The notes under the pieces were generated by a model that made no database searches, was not told the DNA's origin, and saw only the letters and a list, made by a program, of their open reading frames with translations. A stretch of DNA of 64,000 bases from CAVTBX01 sp963733135 (GTDB lineage Bacteria > Actinomycetota > Thermoleophilia > Gaiellales > Gaiellaceae): assembly GCA_963733135.1 (NCBI GenBank), contig CAVTBX010000004.1:124001-188000 (forward strand), in the 5' to 3' direction. Made by a program: the position numbers and the translations under genes. Each line of letters begins with the position of its first letter. Within the stretch, counting starts at the first letter, position 1. Shown here one piece after another: positions 8,044 through 16,247 of the stretch.

Positions 8044-9026
8044 CGGACCTCCGTGTCGAGTAGGTCGAGGAACGCCTCGGGATCGTCGATCGCATCCTCG
8101 GGCGCGCGGACGCCGGGCGCGGAGAGCCTCGCCTCGTGGAGCTCGAGGGCGGCGCGCGCCGCCGGCTCCGAGGTGGAACGGGCGCTTCCCCCGCGGGTCA
8201 CCGTCATGCCCTCGACGCGGTTCCCGTCGGCCGAGACGTCGACCACGTGCACGGCCACGGACTGGGCCGTCTGCGTGTAGGGCTCGGGCTCCTCCCCCGG
8301 CTCGAGGGCGAGGAGCTTGCCGAGGAGGCCCGGCGAGAGGCAGAGCCGGAAGCTCGCCGTCTCGAGCGACGGGAAGGCACGGGGCAACGTCGCGAGCTCC
8401 GAGTGGATCGTGTAGATGCCCTTCGTCCGCCCGACGGGCTCGGGGAACTCGCGCTCGGCCTCGCCGGAGAGCGGCTCGACAGGCTGTACCTCTCCGTCGG
8501 CGACGACCATCGGCTGCATGCGGAGTTCGTCGAGGAGCGTCCGCACGGAGTACGGCGCCGGAAAAGGATGGTCGACGGCACCAGGGTCGCGCGTCGCGGC
8601 CCAGATCTCCATCGTCTCGGGTGGCTCACCGAGGCGAGCGGCCGCCGCGCGCGCGAGCAGGTTTGTCTTCCCGGGCGCCGAGCCCATGCCGAGGATCGCC
8701 GTCGTGCCGGCCGACCGGAAACGCTCGTCGAGCTCGAGCTGCTCCAAGGTGACGTGGAAGAGACCGCCGAGATCGACGTAGTGGGCGCCGGCCTCCAGGG
8801 CGCCGTTCATGACGTCGAGGTTGAGCCGGTAGTCGAGGCAGTTCACGCAGACGGAGGCGCCCGAGAGCGCGCGCTCGAGCGAGGCAGGGTCGGACGCGTC
8901 GACATGCTCGTCCCCGTCGAGCTTGAAGTCCGCGCGCCGAACCGGAGCCCCCCACTCCTCGAGAAACCGCGTGACGTTCCGGCCGATCGTCCCGGCCGCG
9001 CCGAGCACCGCGATCACGGCGAGCAC
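8034..9026 (-). CDS. Saccharopine dehydrogenase-like NAD(P)-binding protein
   Basis: About 330 residues from a GTG at 9026; a GTG at 9017 is a close alternative, while the open frame upstream to 9104 looks non-coding. The N-terminus has a Rossmann motif, VLGAAGTIG, directly after the chosen start, followed by a segment where an Asp replaces the usual ribose-binding acid, VNCLDYRLN and AHYVDLGG, as in saccharopine dehydrogenase/carboxynorspermidine synthase family proteins. These act on lysine- or polyamine-derived imines. It is first in a run with aminotransferase and aldehyde dehydrogenase. A role in lysine or polyamine catabolism fits the three together but is inference. Confidence 0.75.
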   Translation of the reverse strand: MLAVIAVLGAAGTIGRNVTRFLEEWGAPVRRADFKLDGDEHVDASDPASLERALSGASVCVNCLDYRLNLDVMNGALEAGAHYVDLGGLFHVTLEQLELDERFRSAGTTAILGMGSAPGKTNLLARAAAARLGEPPETMEIWAATRDPGAVDHPFPAPYSVRTLLDELRMQPMVVADGEVQPVEPLSGEAEREFPEPVGRTKGIYTIHSELATLPRAFPSLETASFRLCLSPGLLGKLLALEPGEEPEPYTQTAQSVAVHVVDVSADGNRVEGMTVTRGGSARSTSEPAARAALELHEARLSAPGVRAPEDAIDDPEAFLDLLDTEVRWR

Positions 9027-9131
9027 GCCTTCACGCAGGGCACGGGTGGCAGCGACGACGAAGCCATGCGGCCACAACCTACGCACCCGCCGAAGAGCGG
9101 GCAAGCGGCCTCAGTCCCTAGCGACCTGCGC

Positions 9132-9398
9132 TCAGCTGCCTTCGATGACCTTGCCGAGCTTCGCGAGCCCGCGCGAGAGGAGATACGCAGCCGTCAGCGG
9201 GACGGTCGCGGTCACGAACTCGCTCGCCCCGATGTTGTCGCTCGCCAGGGCGATGATCCCGAGGACGGCCCAGACGAGGACGAAGACGACGAACTCCCCG
9301 TTCAGGGCAGGAAGCTGCTGCATGCCGGCCGGCCCGTAGTGACCCTGGTTGTAGCCCGGCGGTGGAGGCGGCTGCGAGGGCGGCGAGGTGGCGGACAT
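9132..9398 (-). CDS. Small two-helix membrane protein with proline-rich N-terminus
   Basis: An 88-residue protein from an ATG at 9398. Residues 1-35 are Pro/Gly/Gln-rich (PPSQPPPPPGYNQG), as in many actinobacterial membrane proteins with a cytoplasmic disordered tail. Two hydrophobic stretches follow at about 36-52 (FVVFVLVWAVLGIIALA) and 61-75. No function is recognisable. It is divergent from the VOC gene at 9467. Confidence 0.55.
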   Translation of the reverse strand: MSATSPPSQPPPPPGYNQGHYGPAGMQQLPALNGEFVVFVLVWAVLGIIALASDNIGASEFVTATVPLTAAYLLSRGLAKLGKVIEGS

Positions 9399-9466
9399 GC
9401 GCGCCCGGATTCGCCGCCACCCACCCGAGTCCTTCGCACGCCGGGACGCGGTTACAGTCCCACTCC

Positions 9467-10138
9467 GTGCACCTGTTCCACTACCACCTCGTCACGAGCA
9501 AGGTGCGGCTCGTGGAGGCGCGGTACCTCGGCAGGCTCGGCTTCGACCTGATCGGACGTTACGGCTGGGTCGGCGAGGGCTCCTTCTGGTTCGAGCCGGG
9601 TGTCTCCTGGGAGCGGCTCGAGGAGAAGGGCTTTCGTCTTCGGCTCGTCGAGCTGGCCCGAGGCGCCGTCAACGTCGTCCTCCAGCCGGGTCACTGGGAT
9701 CGGCCCCGGGTCGACCACCTCGGCATAGCGCTCGACGAGCACGGCTACGCCGAGACGATCGAGCGAGCGTCCGAGCTCGACCTCAAGATTCAGGATCATC
9801 CGGGCAAGAGGACATTTATCGCGACGGAGGCGGGCTTCCGGCTGGAGGTGCACCCTCCGCGCGACTGGATCGAGGACGCGCTCGAGGGCGCCGACGAGCT
9901 CACGCTCGCGGAGCTGCACCTGCGTGCGGAAGACCCCGAGATGAAGGCGCGAGCGCTCGCCGAGATCCTGAACCTGGAGCGCCACGGGCCGGAAGTGGAG
10001 ATCGGGGAGAGCGTCGTCCGATTCCTGCCCGACGGCCCCGACGGCCGGCCCGAGCTCGCCGCGCGAGATACTGCGCATTTCCCGCGGGCCATGGAATGTC
10101 CTATCGCTCCGCTCGGGAGAATGTGGAATGGGCATGAC
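9467..10138 (+). CDS. VOC/glyoxalase-fold protein, in frame with purM
   Basis: Read from GTG 9467 (MHLFHYHLVTSKVRLVEARY). It has two vicinal-oxygen-chelate-like halves: a HYHLVTSK opening, GAVNVVLQPGHWDRPRVDHLG in the middle and AGFRLEVHPPRDW near the C-terminus, with His and Glu residues placed like VOC metal ligands. The reading frame has no stop before purM and simply continues into it at about 10139. Other genes in this operon overlap as GTGA, and another frame here ends in a TGA exactly overlapping the GTG of purM. So a lost or hidden stop is as likely as a true fusion. Residues after about 200 look unlike a folded domain. Substrate unknown. Confidence 0.6.
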
Positions 10139-11096
10139 GTGAGTCCCCCGTACGAGACCTCAGGGGTATCGCTGACCAAGGCCGCCGACGTGGTGGAGCG
10201 GCTTCGAGACGCGGTCGCCTCGACCTGGAAGGAGGACGAGCCGCACGGCTTCGGTCACTTCGCAGGCCTCTTTCCGCTCGACGCCGACCGGTTCCTGGCC
10301 GCGACGACGGACGGGGTCGGCACGAAGCTCATCCTCTCGCGCCGCGCCGGGCGGCTCCGGGACGCAGGGCGCGACCTGGCCGCACACTGCGTCAACGACA
10401 TCCTCACGACCGGCGCCGAACCGCTCTTCTTCCTCGACTACGTTGCCGCCGCAAACCTCGATCTCGACGAGGTAGCGGAGCTCGTCGAAGGCGCCGCAGA
10501 GGTCTGCCGCGAGGCCGGCTGCGCGATCCTCGGCGGCGAGACCGCGGAGCTGCCCGGGATCTACCGCGAGGGCGAGCTCGACTTCGCCGGCACGTGCGTC
10601 GGACTCGTCGCGCGCGCCGACCTCGTCGACGGCTCGCGCTGCGAGCCCGGTGACGTCGTCCTGGGACTGCCCTCGGCCGGCCTGCACGCGAACGGCTTCA
10701 CGCTGGTCCGCAGCATCCTCGGCGAGGGCGACTTCGACCCCGATCTGTTGCTTGCCCCCGACCCGGCTCTATCTCGACGAGGCGCGCAGGCTCCGCGAGG
10801 CGTGTGACGTCAGGGCTCTGGCCCACGTGACCGGCGGCGGCATCCCCGGCAACCTGCCCCGCTCGCTGCCGGCCGGGCTCGGAGCGCTCGTGGATCCCCT
10901 CGCCTGGGAGCGGCCGCCCGTCTACGACTGGCTCGGCGGGCACGGGGTCGACGAGGACGAGCAGCGACGTGTCTTCAATCTCGGGATCGGCTTCTGCGCC
11001 GTCGTGCCTGCCGGCGACGCCGACGCGAGCGGATTTCCGGTGATCGGCCGTCTTGAGGAGAGCGTAGACGGCGTGGCCTGGATCGACCGCACGTGA
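10139..11096 (+). CDS. purM: Phosphoribosylformylglycinamidine cyclo-ligase (AIR synthetase), frameshifted
   Basis: PurM catalyses ATP-dependent ring closure of FGAM to AIR, step five of purine synthesis. The sequence shows TTDGVGTKLILSRRAGR (ATP/substrate loop), DLAAHCVNDILTTGAEPLFFLDYVA, GGETAELPGIY, LPSAGLHANGFTLVR and, after the break, LAHVTGGGIPGNLP. The frame breaks in a run of five C at 10755-10759: the first frame would end at 10807, but removing one C joins LAP to TRLYLDEARRL and runs to the TGA at 11096. As purM is essential for de novo purine synthesis, a base-call error is the simplest explanation. Start GTG 10139 is tentative. The stop overlaps the GTG of purN. Confidence 0.85.
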
Positions 11097-11647
11097 TCGG
11101 CGTCCTCGTCTCGGGCTCGGGCACCAATCTCCAGGCGCTGCTCGAGGCTGAGCTTCCGGTCGTTGCAGTCGCCTCGAACCGGCGCGGCGTTCGAGCGCTC
11201 GAGCGCGCCGCGACGGCCGACGTCCCGCACGAGGTGTTCGAGCTTGGCGTCTATCCCGACCGCGAAGCACGCGATCTGGCGATGGCCGACTGGCTGGAGG
11301 AGCGCGGCGTCGAGCTCGTGGTCTGCGCCGGGTACATGCACCTCCTGACGGCGGCCTTCCTCGAGCGCTTCCGCTCCGTCAACGTCCACCCGTCGCTCCT
11401 CCCCGCCTTCCCGGGCGCGCACGCGGTGGAGGACGCACTCGCCGCGGGCGCGACCGAGACAGGGGTGACGGTTCACCTCGTTGACGAGGGCGTCGATACA
11501 GGGCCGGTGCTCGCCCAGGAGCGTGTCCTGGTGGAGCCGGGCGACACGCCCGACTCGCTCCACCGGCGGCTCCAGGCAGTCGAGCACCGGCTCCTCCCGG
11601 CGATCGTCGGCCGCTATCTGGCCGGCGCTCTACGCTCCGCGCAGTGA
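11093..11647 (+). CDS. purN: Phosphoribosylglycinamide formyltransferase (GAR transformylase)
   Basis: A 184-residue PurN, using 10-formyl-tetrahydrofolate to formylate GAR (step three of purine synthesis). Seen: VLVSGSGTNLQALLEA at the N-terminus, the substrate-binding VNVHPSLLPAFPGAHAV with the catalytic His, and TGVTVHLVDEGVDTGPVLAQ with the catalytic Asp. The usual SNRxxAxGLxRA loop is shortened to SNRRGVRALERA. Start GTG 11093 overlaps the purM stop, and its own TGA overlaps the purH GTG, so purM-purN-purH are translationally coupled. Confidence 0.93.
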   Translation: MIGVLVSGSGTNLQALLEAELPVVAVASNRRGVRALERAATADVPHEVFELGVYPDREARDLAMADWLEERGVELVVCAGYMHLLTAAFLERFRSVNVHPSLLPAFPGAHAVEDALAAGATETGVTVHLVDEGVDTGPVLAQERVLVEPGDTPDSLHRRLQAVEHRLLPAIVGRYLAGALRSAQ

Positions 11648-13194
11648 CAACCGAGGTGCGCCGGGCACTCCTGTCGGTCTTCGACAAGAGCGGCCTGGAC
11701 GAGTTCGCACGTGAGCTTCATGACCTCGGCGTCGAGCTCGTCGCGAGCGGCGGCACCGCGTCGCACCTGACGGAGCTCGGCATCCCGGTCACGCCCGTGG
11801 AGCAGGTGACCGACCACGCCGAGCTCCTCGGAGGGCGGGTCAAGACCCTGCACCCGCGGATCCACGGGGGAATCCTCGCCCGGCGCAACCTGCCCGAGGA
11901 TCGCGCCGCGCTCGCCGAGCACGGCATCGAGCCCTTCGACCTCGTGTGCGTCAACCTCTATCCGTTCGAGCGCGTCGCGGCCCAGAAGGACGTGCGGGAG
12001 GAGGACGCCGTCGAGATGATCGACATCGGCGGCCCCTCCATGCTCCGCGCGGCCGCGAAGAACTTCCAGCACGTCGCCGCCCTCTCCTCGCCGGCCCAGT
12101 ACGACGCAGTGCTCATGGAGCTACGCGCCTCCGGAGGGCTGGGCCTGGAGGTTCGCCGCCGGCTGGCCGCGGAGGCGTTCGCGCACACCGCCGCCTACGA
12201 GGCCTCGATCGCCGCCTGGTTCGCGGACCGCGAGACGTTCCCGGAGAGGCTCGTCGTCTCGCTCCGGAAGGAGCTCGATCTCGCCTATGGGGAGAACCCG
12301 CACCAGCGCGGCGCGTTCTACGCCGAGGCCGGAGCGCGGCGGCACCTTCTCTCCCGTGTGGCGCAGCTCGGAGGCCGCGAGCTCTCCTTCAACAACCTGA
12401 ACGACCTCGACGCGGCGCGGGCGCTGCTCCGCGAGTTCACGGTGCCGGCCTGCGTGATCGTCAAGCATGCAAATCCCTGCGGCTGCGCGCTCGCTCCTCA
12501 CATCGAGGACGCGTACAGGAAGGCCTTCGCCTCCGACCCGGTCTCCGCCTACGGTGGCGTCGTCGCTCTGAACCGCCGCGTCGACGGCCCACTCGCGCGC
12601 GCGCTGGCAAAGCAGTTCGTCGAGGTGCTGATCGCCCCCGGCTTCTCCGAGGCCGCCCTGGAGGCGCTCCGGGAGAAGCCGGCGACGAGGATCCTCGAGG
12701 ACACCGAGCGCCGCGGGCAGACACCGGGCGAGCGCGACTACCGCCGTGTCCTCGGAGGGCTCCTGGTGCAGGACGCCGACAGCGAGGTCGACGACCGCGA
12801 CGGCATGCAGGTCGTCACGAAGAGCTCACCGACCGAGCCCGGCTGGGGCGACCTGCTCTTCGCCTGGCGAATCGCCAAGCACATCGTCTCGAACGCAATC
12901 GTGCTCACCAAGGACCTCCAGCTGCTCGGTGCGGGCGGCGGGCAGACAAGCAGGGTGGACGCAGTCCGGATCGCGATCGAGAAGGCGAACGGACACGGCC
13001 ACGATCTGACCGACGCCGCGCTTGCGTCGGACGCCTTCTTCCCGTTCGCAGACGGGCCCAGCCTGGCGCTCGAAGCGGGAGTCACCGGCGTCATCCAGCC
13101 GGGCGGCTCCAAGCGAGACCCCGAGGTGATCGACACGGTCGACCGGGAGAGCGCGGCGATGGTGTTCACCACGCGCCGGCATTTTCGTCACTAG
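11644..13194 (+). CDS. purH: Bifunctional AICAR transformylase/IMP cyclohydrolase
   Basis: A 516-residue PurH, the usual length, completing IMP synthesis. The N-terminal cyclohydrolase (methylglyoxal-synthase-like) domain shows ASGGTASHL, GRVKTLHPRIHGGIL and MIDIGGPSMLRAAAKN. The C-terminal transformylase domain shows YGENPHQRGAFY, FNNLNDLDAAR, VKHANPCGCA with the catalytic Lys-His pair, HIVSNAIVLTKD, GAGGGQTSRVDAV and SDAFFPFADG. Start GTG 11644 overlaps the purN stop (GTGA). The TAG stop is followed by CTAGGAGAGCTTGAC-like sequence resembling the end of the 4351 repeat. Confidence 0.96.
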   Translation: MTTEVRRALLSVFDKSGLDEFARELHDLGVELVASGGTASHLTELGIPVTPVEQVTDHAELLGGRVKTLHPRIHGGILARRNLPEDRAALAEHGIEPFDLVCVNLYPFERVAAQKDVREEDAVEMIDIGGPSMLRAAAKNFQHVAALSSPAQYDAVLMELRASGGLGLEVRRRLAAEAFAHTAAYEASIAAWFADRETFPERLVVSLRKELDLAYGENPHQRGAFYAEAGARRHLLSRVAQLGGRELSFNNLNDLDAARALLREFTVPACVIVKHANPCGCALAPHIEDAYRKAFASDPVSAYGGVVALNRRVDGPLARALAKQFVEVLIAPGFSEAALEALREKPATRILEDTERRGQTPGERDYRRVLGGLLVQDADSEVDDRDGMQVVTKSSPTEPGWGDLLFAWRIAKHIVSNAIVLTKDLQLLGAGGGQTSRVDAVRIAIEKANGHGHDLTDAALASDAFFPFADGPSLALEAGVTGVIQPGGSKRDPEVIDTVDRESAAMVFTTRRHFRH

Positions 13195-13204
13195 GAGAGC
13201 TTGA

Positions 13205-13221
13205 CTGGCAGAATCTGCCAG
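13205..13221. promoter_or_regulatory. Perfect 17-base palindrome before a CxC-family gene
   Basis: CTGGCAGA and TCTGCCAG flank a single central A and end one base before the ATG at 13222. Arms are perfect over 8 bases. The position, between the purH stop and the next start, would occlude a ribosome binding site if folded in RNA, or could be an operator for a dimeric regulator. No Shine-Dalgarno sequence is visible between it and the ATG. Function is inference. Confidence 0.4.
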
Positions 13222-13548
13222 ATGCACTCGCGGCCGCAGCGAGTAGCGCAGAACCAGTCGAACTTCCGCGCCGCGAACGAGCGACGATTCGGCGTCCTCC
13301 GTTTTCTGCCCGGCGCCGGCGTCTACGTCTGCGAGTGCGGTCAGGAGGAATGCACGAAGCCCATCCAGCTGAAGGCGTCCGAGTACGCCGAGGTTCGGGC
13401 CGATCCGGCTCGGTTCATGGTCGTCTCAGATCACGTCGATCCCGAGCTCGAGGTCGTCGTGATGGAGATGGAGGGATGGGTCGTCGTCGAGAAGGTCAGC
13501 GAGGCCGGCGAAACTGCGCGGGAGGCGGCGCAGACAGAGCCTGAGTAA
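13222..13548 (+). CDS. Small CxCxxxxC-family protein (copy 1)
   Basis: About 108 residues from ATG 13222; a TTG at 13201 would add seven residues but lies too close to its AGGAG. The N-terminus is basic/helical (NQSNFRAANERRF), the centre has VCECGQEECTKPIQL, followed by SEYAEVRADPARFMVV, DHVDPELEVV and WVVVEK. The same order, a CxCxxxxC motif then (D/E)Yxx(V/I)Rxxxx(R/H)F then (P/A)GH then VVEK, is seen in copies at 43256, 43546 and 49010 and in decayed copies. The cysteines could bind a metal. I know no function for the family. This copy is the only one in the conserved part of the window, directly after purH. Confidence 0.65.
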   Translation: MHSRPQRVAQNQSNFRAANERRFGVLRFLPGAGVYVCECGQEECTKPIQLKASEYAEVRADPARFMVVSDHVDPELEVVVMEMEGWVVVEKVSEAGETAREAAQTEPE

Positions 13549-13594
13549 CACGGCGCGGCGTGAGCCGGACAAGTCCGGCCCCTACAATCAGGTT

Positions 13595-14995
13595 GTGCCC
13601 CGGGAGTACCCGACCGTGCTCGAGCTCGTGGGCTCGACGCCGCTCGTTCGACTCCAGCGTCTCGCTCCCGAGGGCGGCCCGACTATCGTCGCCAAGCTCG
13701 AATACCTGAACCCCGGCGGCAGCGTGAAGGACCGGATCGGGCTCAGGATGATCGAGGAGGCCGAGCGGTCGGGCAAGCTGAAGCCGGGAGGCACGATCGT
13801 CGAGCCGACGAGCGGCAACACGGGCGTCGGGCTCGCGATCGCAGCAGCGATTCGCGGCTACCGCTGCGTCTTCGTGATGCCCGACAAGGTGGCCGAGGAG
13901 AAGCGGGCGCTCATCCGTGCGTACGGGGCCGAGGTCGTGGTCTGCCCAACCGCGGTCGAGCCCGAGTCGCCTGAGAGCTACTACTCGGTCTCGAATCGCC
14001 TCGCAGAGGAGCTCCCCGGCGCCTACAAACCTGATCAGTACTCGAATCAGGCCAACCCGGACGCGCACTACGAGTCGACCGGCCCGGAGCTCTGGGCGCA
14101 GACCGGTGGCGAGCTCGACGCGATCGTCTTCACGGTCGGAACCGGCGGCACGATCACCGGCACGGCGCGCTACCTGAAGGAGCAGCGGCCCGACATCCTC
14201 GTCATCGGAGCCGACCCTGAGGGGTCGATCTACTCCAATCCGGGCAACGTCCATCCGTATCTCGTCGAGGGAATCGGAGAGGATTTCTGGCCGACGACGT
14301 ACGACCCCTCCGTGGTGGACGAGTACGTGACGGTGTCAGACCGCGACTCGTTCAGAATGGCTCGCCGGCTCGCCCGCGAGGAGGGCCTGCTCGTCGGAGG
14401 CTCGGGCGGAACGGCGGTCTGGGCCGCGCTCGAGGTCGCAGAGCGCCTGAGCCCGGAGGCAACCGTCGCCACGCTCATCCCAGACTCCGGCCGCGGCTAC
14501 CTCTCGAAGCTCTACGACGACGACTGGCTCCGGGAGCACGGCTTCGCGGAGCGGCCCGGGCCGGCGGCGACGATCCAGCAGGTTCTCGCCTTCAAGCGCC
14601 AGGAGGAGCCTGACGTTCCCGATCTCGTGCTCGTCGAGTCCCACGAGAAGGTCGGCCAAGCGATCGACCTGATGCAGCGTTACTCGATCTCCCAGATCCC
14701 GGTCGTCCGCCACGAGCCCGCAGAATCGCTGGCGGACGTGGTCGGCTCGATCCGTGAACGCGGGCTCCTCGAGCGCGTCTTCCGAAACCAGGGAACCTTG
14801 GAGGACGAGGTCGCCGCCGCCATGGATCCACCCCTTCCCGCGGTCGAGATCCGCGAGTCGGTCGACACGGTCTTCGCCGACCTCTCCGGGGACACCGGCA
14901 GCCCGGCGGTCGTCGTGGCGGTAGACGGCCGACCCGCGGGCGTCCTCACCCGCGCCGACCTCCTCGAGTACCTGGCCAACCACCGGAACGGCTAG
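13595..14995 (+). CDS. cbs: Cystathionine beta-synthase with C-terminal CBS domains
   Basis: A 466-residue PLP enzyme that condenses serine and homocysteine to cystathionine. PLP Lys45 is in GGSVKDRIG, the phosphate-binding TSGNTG at 72-77, and the second glycine-rich loop is VGTGGTITGTARYL. The C-terminal 130 residues hold a pair of CBS motifs (SHEKVGQAIDLMQRYSISQIPVV and SPAVVVAVDGRPAGVLTRADLL), which bind adenosyl ligands in related enzymes. No heme-binding Cys-His N-terminus is present. GTG start 13595. Followed in the same direction by a cystathionine gamma-synthase/lyase, giving a transsulfuration pair. Confidence 0.93.
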   Translation: MPREYPTVLELVGSTPLVRLQRLAPEGGPTIVAKLEYLNPGGSVKDRIGLRMIEEAERSGKLKPGGTIVEPTSGNTGVGLAIAAAIRGYRCVFVMPDKVAEEKRALIRAYGAEVVVCPTAVEPESPESYYSVSNRLAEELPGAYKPDQYSNQANPDAHYESTGPELWAQTGGELDAIVFTVGTGGTITGTARYLKEQRPDILVIGADPEGSIYSNPGNVHPYLVEGIGEDFWPTTYDPSVVDEYVTVSDRDSFRMARRLAREEGLLVGGSGGTAVWAALEVAERLSPEATVATLIPDSGRGYLSKLYDDDWLREHGFAERPGPAATIQQVLAFKRQEEPDVPDLVLVESHEKVGQAIDLMQRYSISQIPVVRHEPAESLADVVGSIRERGLLERVFRNQGTLEDEVAAAMDPPLPAVEIRESVDTVFADLSGDTGSPAVVVAVDGRPAGVLTRADLLEYLANHRNG

Positions 14996-15013
14996 AGGCG
15001 TCTCCATGGGCCA

Positions 15014-15036
15014 TGTCAGGGGTCAGACCCCTGACA
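15014..15036. repeat. Perfect inverted repeat with GGGGTCAGACCCC core
   Basis: TGTCAGGGGTC and GACCCCTGACA flank one central A, an 11-base-pair perfect hairpin between the two transsulfuration genes. There is no T-tract after it. The GGGGTCAGACCCC core recurs at 32292-32304 and 32401-32413, so it is a dispersed repeat as well as a possible transcription attenuator. Confidence 0.6.
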
Positions 15037-15080
15037 GGTCCGATTCGGCCCGGGTGGGCCCTCAGTAGGATCTAGGTGCG

Positions 15081-16238
15081 ATGGACTTCGAGACGCGCGC
15101 GATCCACGCGGGGCAGGAGCCCGATCCCGCGACCGGGGCGGCGATCGTCCCGATCTACCAGACCTCGACCTTCGTCCAGGAGGGCGCCGGCCAGACGAAG
15201 GGTTGGGAGTACTCCCGGAGCGGGAACCCGACGCGCGCCGCGCTCGAGATCTGTCTTGCCTCACTCGAATCGGCTGAGCACGGGCTGGCCTTCGCCTCCG
15301 GAATGGCGGCCACGACGACCGTGCTCCACCTGCTGAGCCCGGGCGACCGGGTCGTCGCCGTCAACGACCTCTACGGCGGCACGTATCGGATCTTCACGAA
15401 GGTCTACGAGCCGAAGGGCTATGCATTCGAGTTCGTCTCGGCCGAGGACGCCTCGACCCGGCTCGCCGACACGCTCGACGAGCGCACCCGCATGGTCTGG
15501 ATCGAGACGCCCACGAACCCGCTCATGAGCGTCGTCGATATCGCCGCCGCCGCGGAAGCCGCGCACGCGGCCGACGCTCTCGTCGTCGTCGACAACACAT
15601 TCGCGACCCCGCTCCTCCAGCGTCCGCTCGAGCTCGGCGCCGACATCGTCGTTCACTCGACGACGAAGTACCTCGGCGGCCATTCGGACGTCGTGGGCGG
15701 CTTCGCCGGCACCACCGACCCGACGATCGCCGAGCGGCTCAGGTTCCTCCAGAACGCGCTCGGCGGCGTTCCCGGCCCGTTCGACTCGTGGCTCGTCCTT
15801 CGCGGGCTGAAGACGCTTGCAGTTCGGATGCGCCAGCACTGTGCAAACGCTCGGCAGATCGCCGCCCATCTGGAGACCCATCCGGCCGTCGAGCGCGTCC
15901 TCTATCCCGGGCTCGAGAGCCACCCCCACCACGAGCTCGCCGCACGCCAGATGGACGACTTCGGCGGCATGATCTCGATCCTCGTTGCCGGTTCAGACGC
16001 CGACGCGCGCGAGATTGTCCGCTCGACCGCGGTCTGGCAGCTCGCCGAGAGCCTCGGCGGCGTCGAGAGCCTCATCGAGCTCCCCGGCGTGATGACGCAC
16101 ATGAGCGTCGCCGATTCCCCGCTCCGCGTGCCCGACAATCTGATCCGGCTCTCGGTGGGCATCGAGTCCGTCGACGACCTGGTCGCCGACCTCGACGCGG
16201 CGCTCCTCAAGGTCTCGGGTCGCTCGCGGGTCGGCTAG
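15081..16238 (+). CDS. Cystathionine gamma-synthase/gamma-lyase (Cys/Met metabolism PLP enzyme)
   Basis: A 385-residue gamma-family PLP enzyme. The start MDFETRAIHAGQEPDP is typical; other motifs are YSRSGNPTR (phosphate contact from the neighbouring subunit), the PLP-stacking Tyr in DLYGGTYR, ETPTNP, the cofactor Asp in VVDNTFATP, and Lys196 in HSTTKYLGGHSD. The ending contains LGGVESLIELPGVMTH and IRLSVGIE. It either makes cystathionine from acyl-homoserine or splits cystathionine to cysteine. Next to a cystathionine beta-synthase, the lyase direction (reverse transsulfuration to cysteine) is more likely. ATG at 15081. Confidence 0.9.
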   Translation: MDFETRAIHAGQEPDPATGAAIVPIYQTSTFVQEGAGQTKGWEYSRSGNPTRAALEICLASLESAEHGLAFASGMAATTTVLHLLSPGDRVVAVNDLYGGTYRIFTKVYEPKGYAFEFVSAEDASTRLADTLDERTRMVWIETPTNPLMSVVDIAAAAEAAHAADALVVVDNTFATPLLQRPLELGADIVVHSTTKYLGGHSDVVGGFAGTTDPTIAERLRFLQNALGGVPGPFDSWLVLRGLKTLAVRMRQHCANARQIAAHLETHPAVERVLYPGLESHPHHELAARQMDDFGGMISILVAGSDADAREIVRSTAVWQLAESLGGVESLIELPGVMTHMSVADSPLRVPDNLIRLSVGIESVDDLVADLDAALLKVSGRSRVG

Positions 16239-16247
16239 GAGCCGGAG

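Noticed and set aside
10755..10759. Programmed ribosomal frameshift in purM
   Set aside because: A C5 run without a typical slippery heptamer or stimulator, and no known frameshifting in purM; a one-base insertion error is simpler.
13201..13221. TTG at 13201 as start of the CxC-family protein
   Set aside because: AGGAG is only a few bases away, the extra residues have no match in paralogues, and they are encoded by the palindrome; ATG 13222 fits better.
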